Below, piece after piece: positions 47,432 through 58,079 of a stretch of DNA of 64,000 nt. This DNA comes from Clostridiales bacterium (GTDB taxonomy: Bacteria > Bacillota > Clostridia > Oscillospirales > Oscillospiraceae), in NCBI GenBank assembly GCA_014799565.1, contig JAAVHT010000056.1, positions 1 to 64,000 on the forward strand. The letters are read 5' to 3'. A model generated the notes under the pieces. It was not told the origin of the DNA. It did no database searches and was given only the letters and a program-made list of their open reading frames with translations. Position numbers and translations under genes: made by a program. Numbering within the stretch: position 1 is the stretch's first letter; every line of letters begins with the position of its first letter.

Positions 47432-49351
47432 TTAGTTCATGAGGGAACACACTAATTCCGTGTAGGCGGCGGGGTCGTCGATGGGCAGGCCGGCGATGAG
47501 CAGGGCCTGGTGGTACAGCACCTCCACGTACTTGGCGGCGCGGTCTTTGTCGTCATTGTCCAGGGCGGACTTGAGGGCGGCAAAGGGGGCGGAGGCGGGG
47601 TTCAGCTCCAGCACCCGCTGGGCCTTCATGGCGCCCATGGGGGAGCTGCCCTCCATCTTGGCGAAGTACTTCTCCATCTCCAGGGACATGGGGCCGTCGG
47701 CGGTCATGCACACCGGGGCGGTTTTGAGGATCTTGGAGACACGGGCCTCGTGGATGCGGTCGCCCAGAGTCTCCTTGACGAAGTCCAGGACGGACTTGCT
47801 CTCCTCCGCCTGTTTCTCCTGCTCCGCCTTCTCCTCGTCGGTCTCGGGGAGGGCGTCCGGGTCGGAGACGGACTTCAGCTTCTTGCCGGACACCTCGGCC
47901 AGGGTGTTCATGACGAACTCGTCCGCCTCTTCCGTCAGGTAGAGGATCTCCCAGCCCTTGTCGGCGATGCGCTCCACCTGGGGCAGACGGGCGGCCTGCT
48001 CGGTGGTGTCGGCGCAGACGTAGTAGATGAACTCCTGGCCCTCGCCCATGCGCTCCACGTACTCGGCCAGGGAGGACAGCTTGGATTCCTTGGAGGTGGT
48101 GAACAGCAGCAGGTCCTGGAGCAGCTCCTTCTTCGCGCCGTAGCCCTCCACCACGCTGTACTTCAGCTGGCGGCCAAAGGCGGCCCAGAACTTCTCGTAC
48201 TTCTCCCGGTCATCCTTCATCAGCTTGACCAGCTCGTTTTTGATCTTCTTCTCCAGGGCGGTGGCAATGATCTTCAGCTGGCGGTCGTGCTGGAGCATTT
48301 CACGGGAGATGTTCAGCGAGAAGTCGGGGGAGTCCACCACGCCCTTGACGAAGCGGAAGCAGTCGGGCAGCAGGTCGGCGCATTTGTCCATGATGAGCAC
48401 GCCGGAGGAGTAGAGCTGGAGGCCCTTCTCGTACTCACGGGTGTAGAAGTCGTAGGGGGTGGCGGAGGGGACGAACATCAGGGCCTTGAAGGTGACGGTG
48501 CCCTCGGAGGAGGTGGTGACGGTGGCCAGGGGGGCCTGCCAGTCGCCGAATTTCTCCTGGTAGAACTGGTCATACTCCTCCTGCTTCACCTTGGAGCGGG
48601 GGCGCTGCCACAGGGGCACCATGGAGTTGATGGTCTTTTCCTCCACCACCGTCTCCCACTCGGGCTTGTAGTCGTCGCCCGCGTCGGCGGGCTTTTCCTT
48701 CTGGCGGTAGTCCTCCACCTCCATGCGGATGGGATGGCGGATATAGTCGGAGTACTTCTTGATGAGGGATTGGAGGCGGCTGGTCTCCAGATATTCGCTG
48801 TAGCTTTCGTCCTCGGTGTCCGGCTTGAGGTGCATGATGACGTCGGTGCCGGGCTCGTCCTTTTCGCACTCGACGATGGTGTAGCCGTCCGCGCCGGAGG
48901 ACTTCCAGCAGTGGGCCACGTCCCCGCCGTGGCGGCGGGTGATGACGGTGACCTCGTCGGCCACCATGAAGGCGGAGTAGAAGCCCACACCGAACTGGCC
49001 GATGATGTCGGCGGCGCTCTTTTCATCCTGACCCATCTCCTCTTTGAACTGGAGGGAGCCGCTTTTTGCGATGGTGCCCAGGTTTTTCTCCAGCTCATCG
49101 GCGCTCATGCCCACTCCGTTGTCAGAGACGGTGAGGGTGCGGGCGGCCTTGTCGGGGGTGACGGTGATGCGCATATCGCCCCGCTTGGTTTTCACCGTGT
49201 CGTCGGTGAGGGAGAGGTAGGCCAGCTTGTCGATGGCGTCGCTGGCGTTGGAGATGATCTCCCGGAGGAAGATCTCCTTGTGGGTGTAGATGGAGTTGAT
49301 CATCAGGTCCATCAGACGCTTGGATTCCGCTTTGAACTGCTTCTTTGCCAT
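47432..49351 (-). CDS. htpG: Molecular chaperone HtpG (Hsp90)
   Basis: LFLREIISNASDAIDKLAYLSL; DNGVGMSADELEKNLGTIAKSG; GQFGVGFYSAFMVAD. Confidence 0.97.
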   Translation of the reverse strand: MAKKQFKAESKRLMDLMINSIYTHKEIFLREIISNASDAIDKLAYLSLTDDTVKTKRGDMRITVTPDKAARTLTVSDNGVGMSADELEKNLGTIAKSGSLQFKEEMGQDEKSAADIIGQFGVGFYSAFMVADEVTVITRRHGGDVAHCWKSSGADGYTIVECEKDEPGTDVIMHLKPDTEDESYSEYLETSRLQSLIKKYSDYIRHPIRMEVEDYRQKEKPADAGDDYKPEWETVVEEKTINSMVPLWQRPRSKVKQEEYDQFYQEKFGDWQAPLATVTTSSEGTVTFKALMFVPSATPYDFYTREYEKGLQLYSSGVLIMDKCADLLPDCFRFVKGVVDSPDFSLNISREMLQHDRQLKIIATALEKKIKNELVKLMKDDREKYEKFWAAFGRQLKYSVVEGYGAKKELLQDLLLFTTSKESKLSSLAEYVERMGEGQEFIYYVCADTTEQAARLPQVERIADKGWEILYLTEEADEFVMNTLAEVSGKKLKSVSDPDALPETDEEKAEQEKQAEESKSVLDFVKETLGDRIHEARVSKILKTAPVCMTADGPMSLEMEKYFAKMEGSSPMGAMKAQRVLELNPASAPFAALKSALDNDDKDRAAKYVEVLYHQALLIAGLPIDDPAAYTELVCSLMN

Positions 49352-49395
49352 GTTTTTCGCACCTCGTGTATATGAAAATTTTTGAAAACGATGTT

Positions 49396-49422
49396 TTAGC
49401 ACTCGGTTAAGATGAGTGCTAA
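49396..49422. promoter_or_regulatory. CIRCE element TTAGCACTC-N9-GAGTGCTAA (HrcA operator)
   Basis: Perfect match to the consensus, about 45 bp upstream of the htpG start. Confidence 0.95.
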
Positions 49423-49718
49423 CGGTATGATAATACACTCGTTTGGATTTTGCAAGGGGTATCGCAGAAAATTCACAATTTTCCCGGAATATCTGAGGTG
49501 CGGCAGGGCAAAATATGGTTGGATAAGAGAAATAACGCGGGCGGAAAGGAAAGATGAAAGTTTTGGTTGCCTTTGCTTGTCCGGAGTGCTATAATCATGA
49601 GATGGGAAAAGGCCCCCGGACGCGTCCGGGCGGGCTGCCCTTTTAAACAGATACATCTGAGGAAGATTCTTTCCTTTTACGAATAACGCCGGTATAGCCG
49701 GGAATCAGAGGTGCTGAT

Positions 49719-51017
49719 TTGAAAAAGTATGTCATTCACGGCGGCCGTCCGCTGTATGGTAAAGTAGAAATCAGCGGCGCGAAAAACGCTGCCGTTGGTA
49801 TTATCCCCGCCGCCCTGCTGGTGGAGGGGCCCTGCCGCATTGAAAATATCCCCGCCATCAGCGACGTGGATCTGCTTTTGAACATTTTAAAGGATCTGGG
49901 CGCCAGTGTGCGCATGATTAACCGTACCACGGTGGAGGTGGACTGCACCGGGGCGCGGTGTGTGACCGTGCCCTATGACGCGGGGCGGAAGCTCCGGGCC
50001 AGCTACTATCTGCTGGGCGCCATGCTGGGCCGGTTCGGCTGGGCGGAGGTGCCTCTGCCCGGCGGGTGCGACTTCGGCAGCCGCCCCATCGACCAGCACA
50101 TCAAGGGTCTCACCGCCCTGGGGGCCGAGGTCAAGGTGGAGAAGGGCTATATGTGCGCCCAGGCCGAGGGCGGGCGCATGAAGGGCAGCCAGATTTATCT
50201 GGACGTGGCCAGCGTGGGCGCCACCATGAACCTGATGCTGGCCGCTGTGCTGGCGGAGGGCACCACTGTCATTGAAAATACCGCCAAGGAGCCCCATATC
50301 GTGGACTTGGCCAACTTCCTCAACTCCATGGGGGCAGAGATCACCGGCGCGGGCACCGACGTCATCAAGATCCGCGGCGTGGACAAGCTGAGGGGCGGGG
50401 AGTATTCCATCATCCCCGACCAGATCGAGGCGGGCACTTATATGGCCGCCGTCACCGCCGCCGGGGGCGAGGTTCGCATCTGTAACATTATTCCAAAGCA
50501 TTTGGAGTGCATCACCGCCAAGCTGGTGGAGATGGGCGCCGAGGTGGAGGAGGAGGGGGATGCCCTCATCGTCCGCCGCAGCGGCCCCCTTCAGCGCACC
50601 AACATCAAGACCATGTTCTACCCAGGTTTCCCCACCGATATGCATCCGCAGATCGCGGCGGTGCTGTGCCTGGCCCGGGGAACCAGCGTCATCACGGAGG
50701 GTGTGTGGGATAATCGCTACCGCTATACGGAGGAATTCCGCCGCCTGGGGGCCAAAATCCAGGTGGACGGCAAGATCGCCATCATCGAGGGCGTGGAGAA
50801 GCTCACCGGCGCGCCCATGGAGGCCTGTGACCTGCGGGCCGGGGCGGCGATGATCATCGCCGGACTGGCGGCCCAGGGCACCAGCGAGATCTCCAACGTG
50901 AAGCACATCGAGCGGGGCTATGAGGACATCATTGGCAAGCTGTCCGGCATCGGCGCGGATATCCGGGCTGTGGAAATGCCTGACCCGGAGCAGCGCAAAG
51001 TCAATGCCGTGAGCTGA
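49719..51017 (+). CDS. murA: UDP-N-acetylglucosamine 1-carboxyvinyltransferase
   Basis: IHGGRPLYGKVEISGAKNAAVGIIPAALL; PGFPTDMHPQ; TTG start. Confidence 0.95.
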   Translation: MKKYVIHGGRPLYGKVEISGAKNAAVGIIPAALLVEGPCRIENIPAISDVDLLLNILKDLGASVRMINRTTVEVDCTGARCVTVPYDAGRKLRASYYLLGAMLGRFGWAEVPLPGGCDFGSRPIDQHIKGLTALGAEVKVEKGYMCAQAEGGRMKGSQIYLDVASVGATMNLMLAAVLAEGTTVIENTAKEPHIVDLANFLNSMGAEITGAGTDVIKIRGVDKLRGGEYSIIPDQIEAGTYMAAVTAAGGEVRICNIIPKHLECITAKLVEMGAEVEEEGDALIVRRSGPLQRTNIKTMFYPGFPTDMHPQIAAVLCLARGTSVITEGVWDNRYRYTEEFRRLGAKIQVDGKIAIIEGVEKLTGAPMEACDLRAGAAMIIAGLAAQGTSEISNVKHIERGYEDIIGKLSGIGADIRAVEMPDPEQRKVNAVS

Positions 51018-51093
51018 CCAAGACAAGAAACGCAACGCCGGAAAGGGCACAGTCCTTTCCGGCTTGTTCATGATAAAGAGAGAAATATGGGGG

Positions 51094-51888
51094 ATGAATA
51101 TGCTGAGGGCGGCCACGCTGGCCAGCGGCTCATCGGGCAACTGCGCCGTGGTGAGCGACGGCAGGGTACATATTTTGATCGACGCGGGCATATCCGCCCG
51201 GCGGATTACCCAGGGTCTGCGGGCGCTGGGGATGGAGCCCCGGCACCTGGCCGGTATCCTCATCACCCACGAGCACGCAGACCACGTCAACGGCCTGGAG
51301 GTGCTGTGCAAGCAGATCAGCGCCCCGCTGTATACCGCCGAGCCCACCGCCTATGCCCTGTGCGGGAAGTGGGGCGCCCTGACGGAGCGCTTCCGGGTGT
51401 TCGAGCCTGGACAGCGCTTCGCCATCCAGGGGCTGGAGATCGGCACCTTCGCCAACAGCCACGACTGTGCCTGTCCGGTGGGGTACTCCATCACTGACGG
51501 CAAACGGAAGCTGGCGCTTTGCACCGATACGGGGGTTGTCACCGCCGAGGCCCGGGAGGGAGTCAGGGGAGCCCATACCCTCATCGGGGAGTTTAGCTAT
51601 GACCCGGAAATGCTGCGGACGGGGCCTTATCCCTTTTACTTAAAAGAGCGCATCTGGGGCGACCGGGGGCACCTGTCCAACGAGATGGGCGGGGAGCTGG
51701 CCGCCTGGGCGGCAGAGCAGGGGGCGACCCGGATCGTGCTGGCCCACCTGTCCCAGGAGAACAACCGTCCGTCGCTGGCGCTGTCGGCGGCGGATAAGGC
51801 CCTGTCCGGGCTGGGACTGCGCCCCGGCAAGGATGTGGAGCTGGTTGCCGCCCCCAGAAGCGAGGCGACAGGTTGGTTTGAGGTGTGA
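51094..51888 (+). CDS. MBL-fold metallohydrolase (YycJ/WalJ-like)
   Basis: ATLASGSSGNCAVV; ILITHEHADHVNGLEVL; HLSQENNRPSLA. Confidence 0.9.
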   Translation: MNMLRAATLASGSSGNCAVVSDGRVHILIDAGISARRITQGLRALGMEPRHLAGILITHEHADHVNGLEVLCKQISAPLYTAEPTAYALCGKWGALTERFRVFEPGQRFAIQGLEIGTFANSHDCACPVGYSITDGKRKLALCTDTGVVTAEAREGVRGAHTLIGEFSYDPEMLRTGPYPFYLKERIWGDRGHLSNEMGGELAAWAAEQGATRIVLAHLSQENNRPSLALSAADKALSGLGLRPGKDVELVAAPRSEATGWFEV

Positions 51889-51889
51889 T

Positions 51890-52372
51890 ATGGTCAATAT
51901 AACTGTGATCTGCGTGGGCAAGCTGAAGGAGAAATTCTATGCGGAGGCCGTAGCGGAGTACCTCAAGCGGCTGAAGGGCTGCTGCAAGCTGGAGATTGTG
52001 GAGCTGGCGGAGCAGAAGCTGCCCAAGAATCCCTCCTTGGGCGAGATCCAGGGGGCGCTGGAGAAGGAGGGGGACGCCATCCGCGCCAAGCTCCCGCCCA
52101 GCTCCACCGTGGTGGCCCTGGCCATCGAGGGGCGGCAGCGCTCCAGCGAGGAGCTGGCCCAGATGATCTCCACCTGGACGCACAACGCCGCCAAGCACCT
52201 GGTGTTCGTCATCGGCGGCTCCTACGGGCTGCACCCGTCCATCAAGGCGGGGGCCTGGGCCACCCTGTCCATGTCCCCCATGACCTTTCCCCACCACCTG
52301 GCCCGGGTGATGCTGCTGGAGCAGATCTACCGTGCGTTCAAAATCCAGGAGGGCTCGGATTACCATAAATGA
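51890..52372 (+). CDS. rlmH: 23S rRNA (pseudouridine1915-N3)-methyltransferase
   Basis: MVNITVICVGKLKEKFYAEAVAEYLKRL; FVIGGSYGLHPS; SMSPMTFPHHLARVMLLEQIYRAFKIQEGSDYHK. Confidence 0.97.
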   Translation: MVNITVICVGKLKEKFYAEAVAEYLKRLKGCCKLEIVELAEQKLPKNPSLGEIQGALEKEGDAIRAKLPPSSTVVALAIEGRQRSSEELAQMISTWTHNAAKHLVFVIGGSYGLHPSIKAGAWATLSMSPMTFPHHLARVMLLEQIYRAFKIQEGSDYHK

Positions 52373-52932
52373 GGCGGACTGCCGTTGAAAATAAGGGTGA
52401 TGCCGTCATTTAATCTGCATTTTTGCAGGTCTTGCGTTGGAATGCTTTGAATGATTCCACTGGCTGCCAACTGTGAATATTCTTTTTGTGACAGATGTAA
52501 TTTGGCCCTGATAAGGGAAGACACTTTTACGGGCAGGGAATACTCAGTTTTGATTTCAAGCTCCACAGCTTCATTCGGAGAAAAGCTGTCCCCAATGACC
52601 GAATATTTGGGCGGCTCAACTTCTACGCCGTTCCCTCTCAGAAAGGCGATGTCCATGGCGTATCGCTCCGCGAGGGCTTCATCGTTGCTGTGAAAGCCGT
52701 CCAGCAGCTCCGCGGGGATCGACTGGGGAGAAATGCGGGAAAAAACCGTCGCATTCCAGGTGGCATTACAGTTAAAACACTTATAAATCAGCCAAATATC
52801 CAGGTATCTCCGCTGGGCGTTGATTCGGAACTGTCCCGAACAGGTAAACTCCACTTTTTTGCCGCATTTTTTGCAGTATTTTAAGATATGCGGCGGTGAG
52901 AGGACTTGTATTTCCCAGGTCTTTTTTTCCAT
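52360..52932 (-). CDS. DUF1062-like zinc-ribbon protein
   Basis: EIQVLSPPHILKYCKKCGKKVEFTCSGQFRINAQRRYLDIWLIYKCFNCNATWNATVFSR. Confidence 0.75.
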   Translation of the reverse strand: MEKKTWEIQVLSPPHILKYCKKCGKKVEFTCSGQFRINAQRRYLDIWLIYKCFNCNATWNATVFSRISPQSIPAELLDGFHSNDEALAERYAMDIAFLRGNGVEVEPPKYSVIGDSFSPNEAVELEIKTEYSLPVKVSSLIRAKLHLSQKEYSQLAASGIIQSIPTQDLQKCRLNDGITLIFNGSPPHLW

Positions 52933-53247
52933 GCCAGGTTTCCTCTTTCCTATCACATTTTACAACAATAAATTGTAGCATTGCGGCATGAAAGACGAAA
53001 CCTAATACTCTTTTCACAAACAAACATAAGAATAGGGCCGGCACAGTTTGTAAACCATGCCGGCCCGTTTTAGTCCTTGTACTCCTTTTTATGTTTGATA
53101 ACAGCGGATATCGCTTTCCCCAGTCCCTGTTTGAGTTCTTTTGCCTACCTAATATCTTCCATTCGGACACGCCCCCTTGAAAATTTACTTTTAAGGCAAA
53201 TCCTCCGATTTTTGGGATTTGTCAAGTCATTTTTTACTGTCTACCTA

Positions 53248-53300
53248 CAACAAGAAGTTCCACCTTACCAATTCTTCCTGTAAGGTGAAACTTCTTGTTG
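53248..53300. repeat. 21-bp inverted repeat (20/21) CAACAAGAAGTTcCACCTTAC
   Basis: Arms 53248-53268 and 53280-53300 with an 11-nt loop. Confidence 0.85.
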
Positions 53301-53571
53301 CTTAACTTAATGACATTGCGTCTTGCCGCAATCCACGCTTTCATAGACTGCGCCGCTGACCATGATGTGGCGCTGGTCACCAACCTCAATAAGTTGAAGA
53401 AGGTTCCGTTCAAGAAACTTGACAACAAGGTTACACTGCAGAACCTGTGCTGTGGAAACTTCCCAGATAGCAACTCTGCCCTCATGCTGATTTGCGCTCG
53501 ACAGGGAGTACATTCCTTGAATGTATCAGGGGGTGCGGTGCAACAGCGCCGTGCCCCCTGTCTTTCGTCCC

Positions 53572-55323
53572 TTATATTAACTGTCCCGCCTGACTTTGCC
53601 ACTGCTGGGCGTAGTAGGGGCAGGCGGCCAGCAGCTCCTCGTGGGTGCCGACGGCGGCCACTCGCCCACCGGACAGCACAACCACCCGGCTGCACAGCCG
53701 GGCCAGACCCAGCCGATGGGTGACAATCACCGCTGTGCGGCCTGCTGCCGCATCCAGGAAGGTCTGATACAGCTGATGCTCCTGCATGGGGTCGATGGCG
53801 GAGGTGGGTTCGTCCAGTACCAACAGTTGGCTGTCCCGTAGCAGCGCCCGGGCAATGGCCACCCGTTGCCACTGTCCGCCGGACAGGTCCAGCCCGCCGA
53901 ACTCCCGGGACAGCAGTGTGTCCAGCCCCTCCGGGAACAACTCGGACCGCAGCTCCAGCCCCGCCCGTGCCATCGCCTCCACTGCCGCGCCGGATTCCTG
54001 TCGGCTGCCCAGGGTTAGGTTCTCCCCCAGCGTCATCCGGTAGCGCCCGTAATTTTGGAACACGGCGGAGGTGCGCGCCCGCAGGCCGGGCAGATCCGCC
54101 TGGGCGTCGGGGACGCCGCACCGCAGCAGCTCCCCCCGTGCCGGCCGGTACAGCCCCAGCAGCAGCTTGGTCAGAGTGGTCTTGCCGCTGCCGTTCTCCC
54201 CCACCAGGGCCACCGTCTCCCCCGCCTTGAGGGTCAGGTCGATTTCCCGCAGCACCTCCCCGGTCTGGCCGGGGTAGGCGAAGGAGACCTTTTTGAGCCG
54301 GACGTCCCCCGGCTCCGCTACCGCCTGGCCAGCGGGCTCCGTCTCCATGTCGAACAGGGCGAAGTACTGCTTCAGCTCGCCGTAGGACTCGGTGAGCGAG
54401 CCCAGCCGGTCCCCCACCAGCTCGCCGCAGTACTCCATCACCGTGCCGACCGAGGCGAACACCGCCGCAAAGGCGCTGATGCCAATCTCCCCCCGGAACA
54501 CGCTGGCCACCAGCAGAGCAATCACCCCGGCGTAGCCCAGTACGCTGAGTAGTTTGGCGGCGGCCTCCACGGCCAGCGTCCGCCCCTTCGCCCGGCGCAG
54601 CAGCCGATCCAGCGATTGCCGGGCGGCCCGGTATCGCTCTAAGAAAAAGCCCACCGCGCCCAGCAGCCGGGTCTCCTTGGCGTAGCCCGCCTCGGACACA
54701 TAGGCCGCGCAACGCTCCTGCCTACGCCGGATGGGGGCGGACTGCTCCTCCAGCTCGTCGTAAACCCTGGCCTTCAGCAGCTGTGCTAGGATGGTGGGCA
54801 CAAAGACGGTGGGCAGCACCAACAGCAGCAGCGGACACAGCCGGTACAGATACACCCCATAAATGGCGAAATAGGGCAGATAAAAGGTGAAAAACTCCAT
54901 CACATAGTGGACTACGCTCCGAACCTGGCCCCCGCCCAGATACGCGCCGTCGATGCGGTTGAGCGTCTCCGGGTCGTCAAAGGCGGCGGCGGGCAGCAGA
55001 CCCAGCCGGCGGTGCAGCTCGCTGTACCGGCTCTGCATGGCCCTGGTATCGTACTCCTGGCTGAGGTAGATGGAGCCGTAGGACGCCCCCTCGGATACGG
55101 CGTGGAGCAACAGCAGTCCGCCCACCGCCAGCAGTGCGGATCGGATGCCCACGGCGCCCTCCGCCAGCCCCAGGGCGGCGGCAAACACCCGCTCCATGGC
55201 CCAGGCCGCCAGCGCTGCCGCGCCGCCCCGAATGAGGGTCAGTCCGTACTGGCCGCAGAAGCGGGCCGGGGCTAGGCCCGCCGCCGCCCGGAACAGGCGG
55301 AAAAAGCTCATGTTCTTGTTCAT
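53572..55323 (-). CDS. ABC transporter, fused permease/ATP-binding protein
   Basis: Walker A LVGENGSGKTTLTKLLLGL; signature LSGGQWQRVAIARALLRDSQLLVLDEPTSAID. Confidence 0.93.
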   Translation of the reverse strand: MNKNMSFFRLFRAAAGLAPARFCGQYGLTLIRGGAAALAAWAMERVFAAALGLAEGAVGIRSALLAVGGLLLLHAVSEGASYGSIYLSQEYDTRAMQSRYSELHRRLGLLPAAAFDDPETLNRIDGAYLGGGQVRSVVHYVMEFFTFYLPYFAIYGVYLYRLCPLLLLVLPTVFVPTILAQLLKARVYDELEEQSAPIRRRQERCAAYVSEAGYAKETRLLGAVGFFLERYRAARQSLDRLLRRAKGRTLAVEAAAKLLSVLGYAGVIALLVASVFRGEIGISAFAAVFASVGTVMEYCGELVGDRLGSLTESYGELKQYFALFDMETEPAGQAVAEPGDVRLKKVSFAYPGQTGEVLREIDLTLKAGETVALVGENGSGKTTLTKLLLGLYRPARGELLRCGVPDAQADLPGLRARTSAVFQNYGRYRMTLGENLTLGSRQESGAAVEAMARAGLELRSELFPEGLDTLLSREFGGLDLSGGQWQRVAIARALLRDSQLLVLDEPTSAIDPMQEHQLYQTFLDAAAGRTAVIVTHRLGLARLCSRVVVLSGGRVAAVGTHEELLAACPYYAQQWQSQAGQLI

Positions 55324-57089
55324 ACGTACCAGCTCCTCTGCAGGGCGAACATCTCCGCATATAGGCCCTGCTCTGCCAGCAGCGCCTCGTGGGGCCCCCG
55401 CTCGGCCACCCTGCCGCCGGACAGCACCAGAATCTCGTCCACGTCCCGGACGCAGCCCAGCCGATGGGTAATCAGGATGCGTAGCGGCCCGGCATCCCCT
55501 CGGAGCAGCGTGTCGTACAGCTCCGCCTCGCCGGAGGGGTCCAGGGCGGCGGCGGGCTCGTCCATGATGACCACCGGAGCACGGCGCAGCAGCGCTCGGG
55601 CAATGGCCACCCGCTGCCACTGCCCGCCGGACAGGTCGTTGCCCTGCTCCCCCGTGTGGCCCAGCTCGGTATCCAATCCCTGGGGCAGCCGGTCCATGCA
55701 GGGGCGCAGCCCCATCCGGTCAATCACCGCGTCCCGCTCCGCCGGGTCCAGCCGATCCTCCCGGCCAGGGGCCAGGTTAGCGCTTAAGCTGATCTCATAT
55801 CGGGCGTAGTCCTGAAAGGCGCAGGCGAAGCAGCCGCGCAGCTGGGCGGGGCGCAGGGCGCGGAGGTTTTCCCCGTCAACGAGAATTTCCCCCTCGTACC
55901 CGTCGTACAGGCCCAGCAGCAGCTTGATGAGGGTGGACTTGCCCGCCCCGTTCTCCCCCACCACGGCGTAGCTCCGCCCTGCCTCCAGCCGGAGGGAGAG
56001 GTGGTCCAGCACCCGGCGCTCCGTGCCGGGGTAGGCGAAGGACACGTCCCGGAACTCGATGCGGCCCACCTGCTGGCGGGGCTCCTCCGCCCTCTCGTCC
56101 AGGTCGATCTCCGGCAGCTCCCGAAAGCGCAGATAGTCACGGATGTACAGACGGTTACTCACGAAGTCCTCCACGATCAGGGCGATATACCAGGAGATCA
56201 TCTGGGCCAAGCTGATGGTGGCGGACACCACGCTGATGTACGCGCCGGTGGTCATGCTCCCCCGGCTCAGGGGGAACAGCAACAGGGCGGCAATGGCGCA
56301 GGAGAACAGGAGGATCAGGATATTGCCTCCCGCCAGCCGGGTGAGCTCCCGCCGGGAGGCCTTGTGAGAAATGCGCCGGCCCGCACCGAAATAGCCCTCC
56401 CACTTGCGGTTGAATAGCCCGGTACTGTCAAAGCTCTTGCGCTCTGCGGAGTGCTCCTGATCGGCGATGATTTTTTCAAAATACCGGGCTCGACGGAACT
56501 GGGCCACCGCGCCGGAGTGTGCCTCGTAGTCCTCTTTGCCGCTGCGCACCGCCAGGGGCAGCATGACCGCGAACAGCAGCAGCGCCGCCAGCCCCACTGG
56601 CACACTGTACAGTAGTACCGTCCCGCAGATACCCAACACCCGCAGTGCGTATTCCCCTAGGTCAAGCAGATTGAGCAGACCCCGGTGCATCTTGTCCCCA
56701 GCGTCCTCCGCTACCTTTTCTGCCAGGTCGCAGGTACCACTGTCCTCCAGCAGGTCGAAGCGCAGGCGGCTGTGCTTGGCCAGCAACTCCGCCTCAAAAG
56801 CAGCCCCTACCTTCAATCGGTGTTCCATGGCAAACCAGGATGCGGCAGTATTGATCAGGTAGCCCACGAACTGCAACACAAGCAACGCCGCTAGCCACTG
56901 CCATAGCGTCATCGTGACTCTATTCCCAGCGAAGGCCGCACCCACAGCGTCCAGGAATCCCGCCAACACTACTAGTTGCGCTGTAGGAACCAGCGCTGCA
57001 AGCACCCGCAGCCCAACCAAAGCAGTGGTGAGAAGTCCCGCCCAGCGGAAGCCGTAGATAAGATATTGTAAAAAATATGCTTTCCTCAT
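55320..57089 (-). CDS. ABC transporter, fused permease/ATP-binding protein
   Basis: Walker A VVGENGAGKSTLIKLLLGLYDG; signature LSGGQWQRVAIARALLRRAPVVIMDEPAAALD; stop overlaps the next gene by ATGA. Confidence 0.93.
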   Translation of the reverse strand: MRKAYFLQYLIYGFRWAGLLTTALVGLRVLAALVPTAQLVVLAGFLDAVGAAFAGNRVTMTLWQWLAALLVLQFVGYLINTAASWFAMEHRLKVGAAFEAELLAKHSRLRFDLLEDSGTCDLAEKVAEDAGDKMHRGLLNLLDLGEYALRVLGICGTVLLYSVPVGLAALLLFAVMLPLAVRSGKEDYEAHSGAVAQFRRARYFEKIIADQEHSAERKSFDSTGLFNRKWEGYFGAGRRISHKASRRELTRLAGGNILILLFSCAIAALLLFPLSRGSMTTGAYISVVSATISLAQMISWYIALIVEDFVSNRLYIRDYLRFRELPEIDLDERAEEPRQQVGRIEFRDVSFAYPGTERRVLDHLSLRLEAGRSYAVVGENGAGKSTLIKLLLGLYDGYEGEILVDGENLRALRPAQLRGCFACAFQDYARYEISLSANLAPGREDRLDPAERDAVIDRMGLRPCMDRLPQGLDTELGHTGEQGNDLSGGQWQRVAIARALLRRAPVVIMDEPAAALDPSGEAELYDTLLRGDAGPLRILITHRLGCVRDVDEILVLSGGRVAERGPHEALLAEQGLYAEMFALQRSWYV

Positions 57090-57767
57090 GCTATCTCCCC
57101 AAAATATTTTATTGCATGATATTCTGATGCCTTTCTGCATGGAGTAGTGCGTAGCGCTTATCAATGGAAGAACAGCCTAAATCATCGCCGTCTTCTAAGA
57201 GTGCCCGGCCAGGGCAGCGGAGACAAATTATATCATCTTAATATTATTTACGCTATACTAAATTTTAAGAAAACGTTGAAAAGACATGTCCTGGGTTCAG
57301 ACGGCGGGGGAGGGACGGCCCTGGCCCTGGCGGACACGCTCAATCAGGCTAAGCTGCACCCAAAGCACAGTGGAGCAATCGCATCATCCCGTACCGCAGG
57401 GTCAAAGGGGGATACTGTGGGATTGGTCTGGGCAGCCTCGTCACCTGCCGCCGCCATCTGTCGGTATCGCGTTGTCTGTTTGCCATAGGCAGGCTTGCAT
57501 ACTCCCGTGCCGGGGGTGAGCAGTAGGGCGATCCCGTCGCCTGAAAATACGGCACACCAAAAATATAGCAAAGTGGTGCATGGGTAGAACCATCGTCGGA
57601 GTCAGCTGGATATTTGGCCAGAAAACAAGATCCGACGGTGGTTTTTCCCGCACAAAATCATAATAGACCTATCTGAAAAATCTGCTAATCATGCATTATT
57701 CATATGGAGAAGGACTGATCTACATATTTACTGTATAGATTCAATGCTATAACAAGGAGGCAAAAAA

Positions 57768-57974
57768 TTGGATCAGAGCGTTGAAAAAGTGCCAATTCAT
57801 CTGAAAATGGCCTTAACTATTAGGGAAGCTGCGGAATACAGCAATATCGGAATAAACAAGATTGACAGTATGCTGCGTATGCCTAACTGTCCGTTTGTCC
57901 TTTTTGTAGGTTCAAAAAAGTTGGTAAAACGCAAAGAATTTGAAGATTACATTGGACAGAAACTCATAATATGA
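57768..57974 (+). CDS. Excisionase-like HTH protein (Tn916 Xis type)
   Basis: HLKMALTIREAAEYSNIGINKIDSMLRMPNCPFVLFVGSKKLVKRKEFEDYI. Confidence 0.8.
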   Translation: MDQSVEKVPIHLKMALTIREAAEYSNIGINKIDSMLRMPNCPFVLFVGSKKLVKRKEFEDYIGQKLII

Positions 57975-58079
57975 GCTATCACAAAGATTGGCAAATTAGC
58001 GCTTGAGAAAGAGGGCGGTATCTGCTATACTCATGGTGTAGTAGTGCGCTTTCTTTCTCTGCGAGAAAGGAGCCGAATC

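Noticed and set aside
53234-54712. 492-aa minus-strand ORF overlapping the ABC gene
   Set aside because: Out-of-frame reading of the ABC transporter; no signal of its own. The downstream 53234-53560 part could be a transposon scrap but I could not identify it.
57147-57571. Small ORFs on both strands upstream of the ABC exporter, considered as peptide precursors
   Set aside because: No leader/core organisation, double-Gly motif or RBS; likely decayed sequence.
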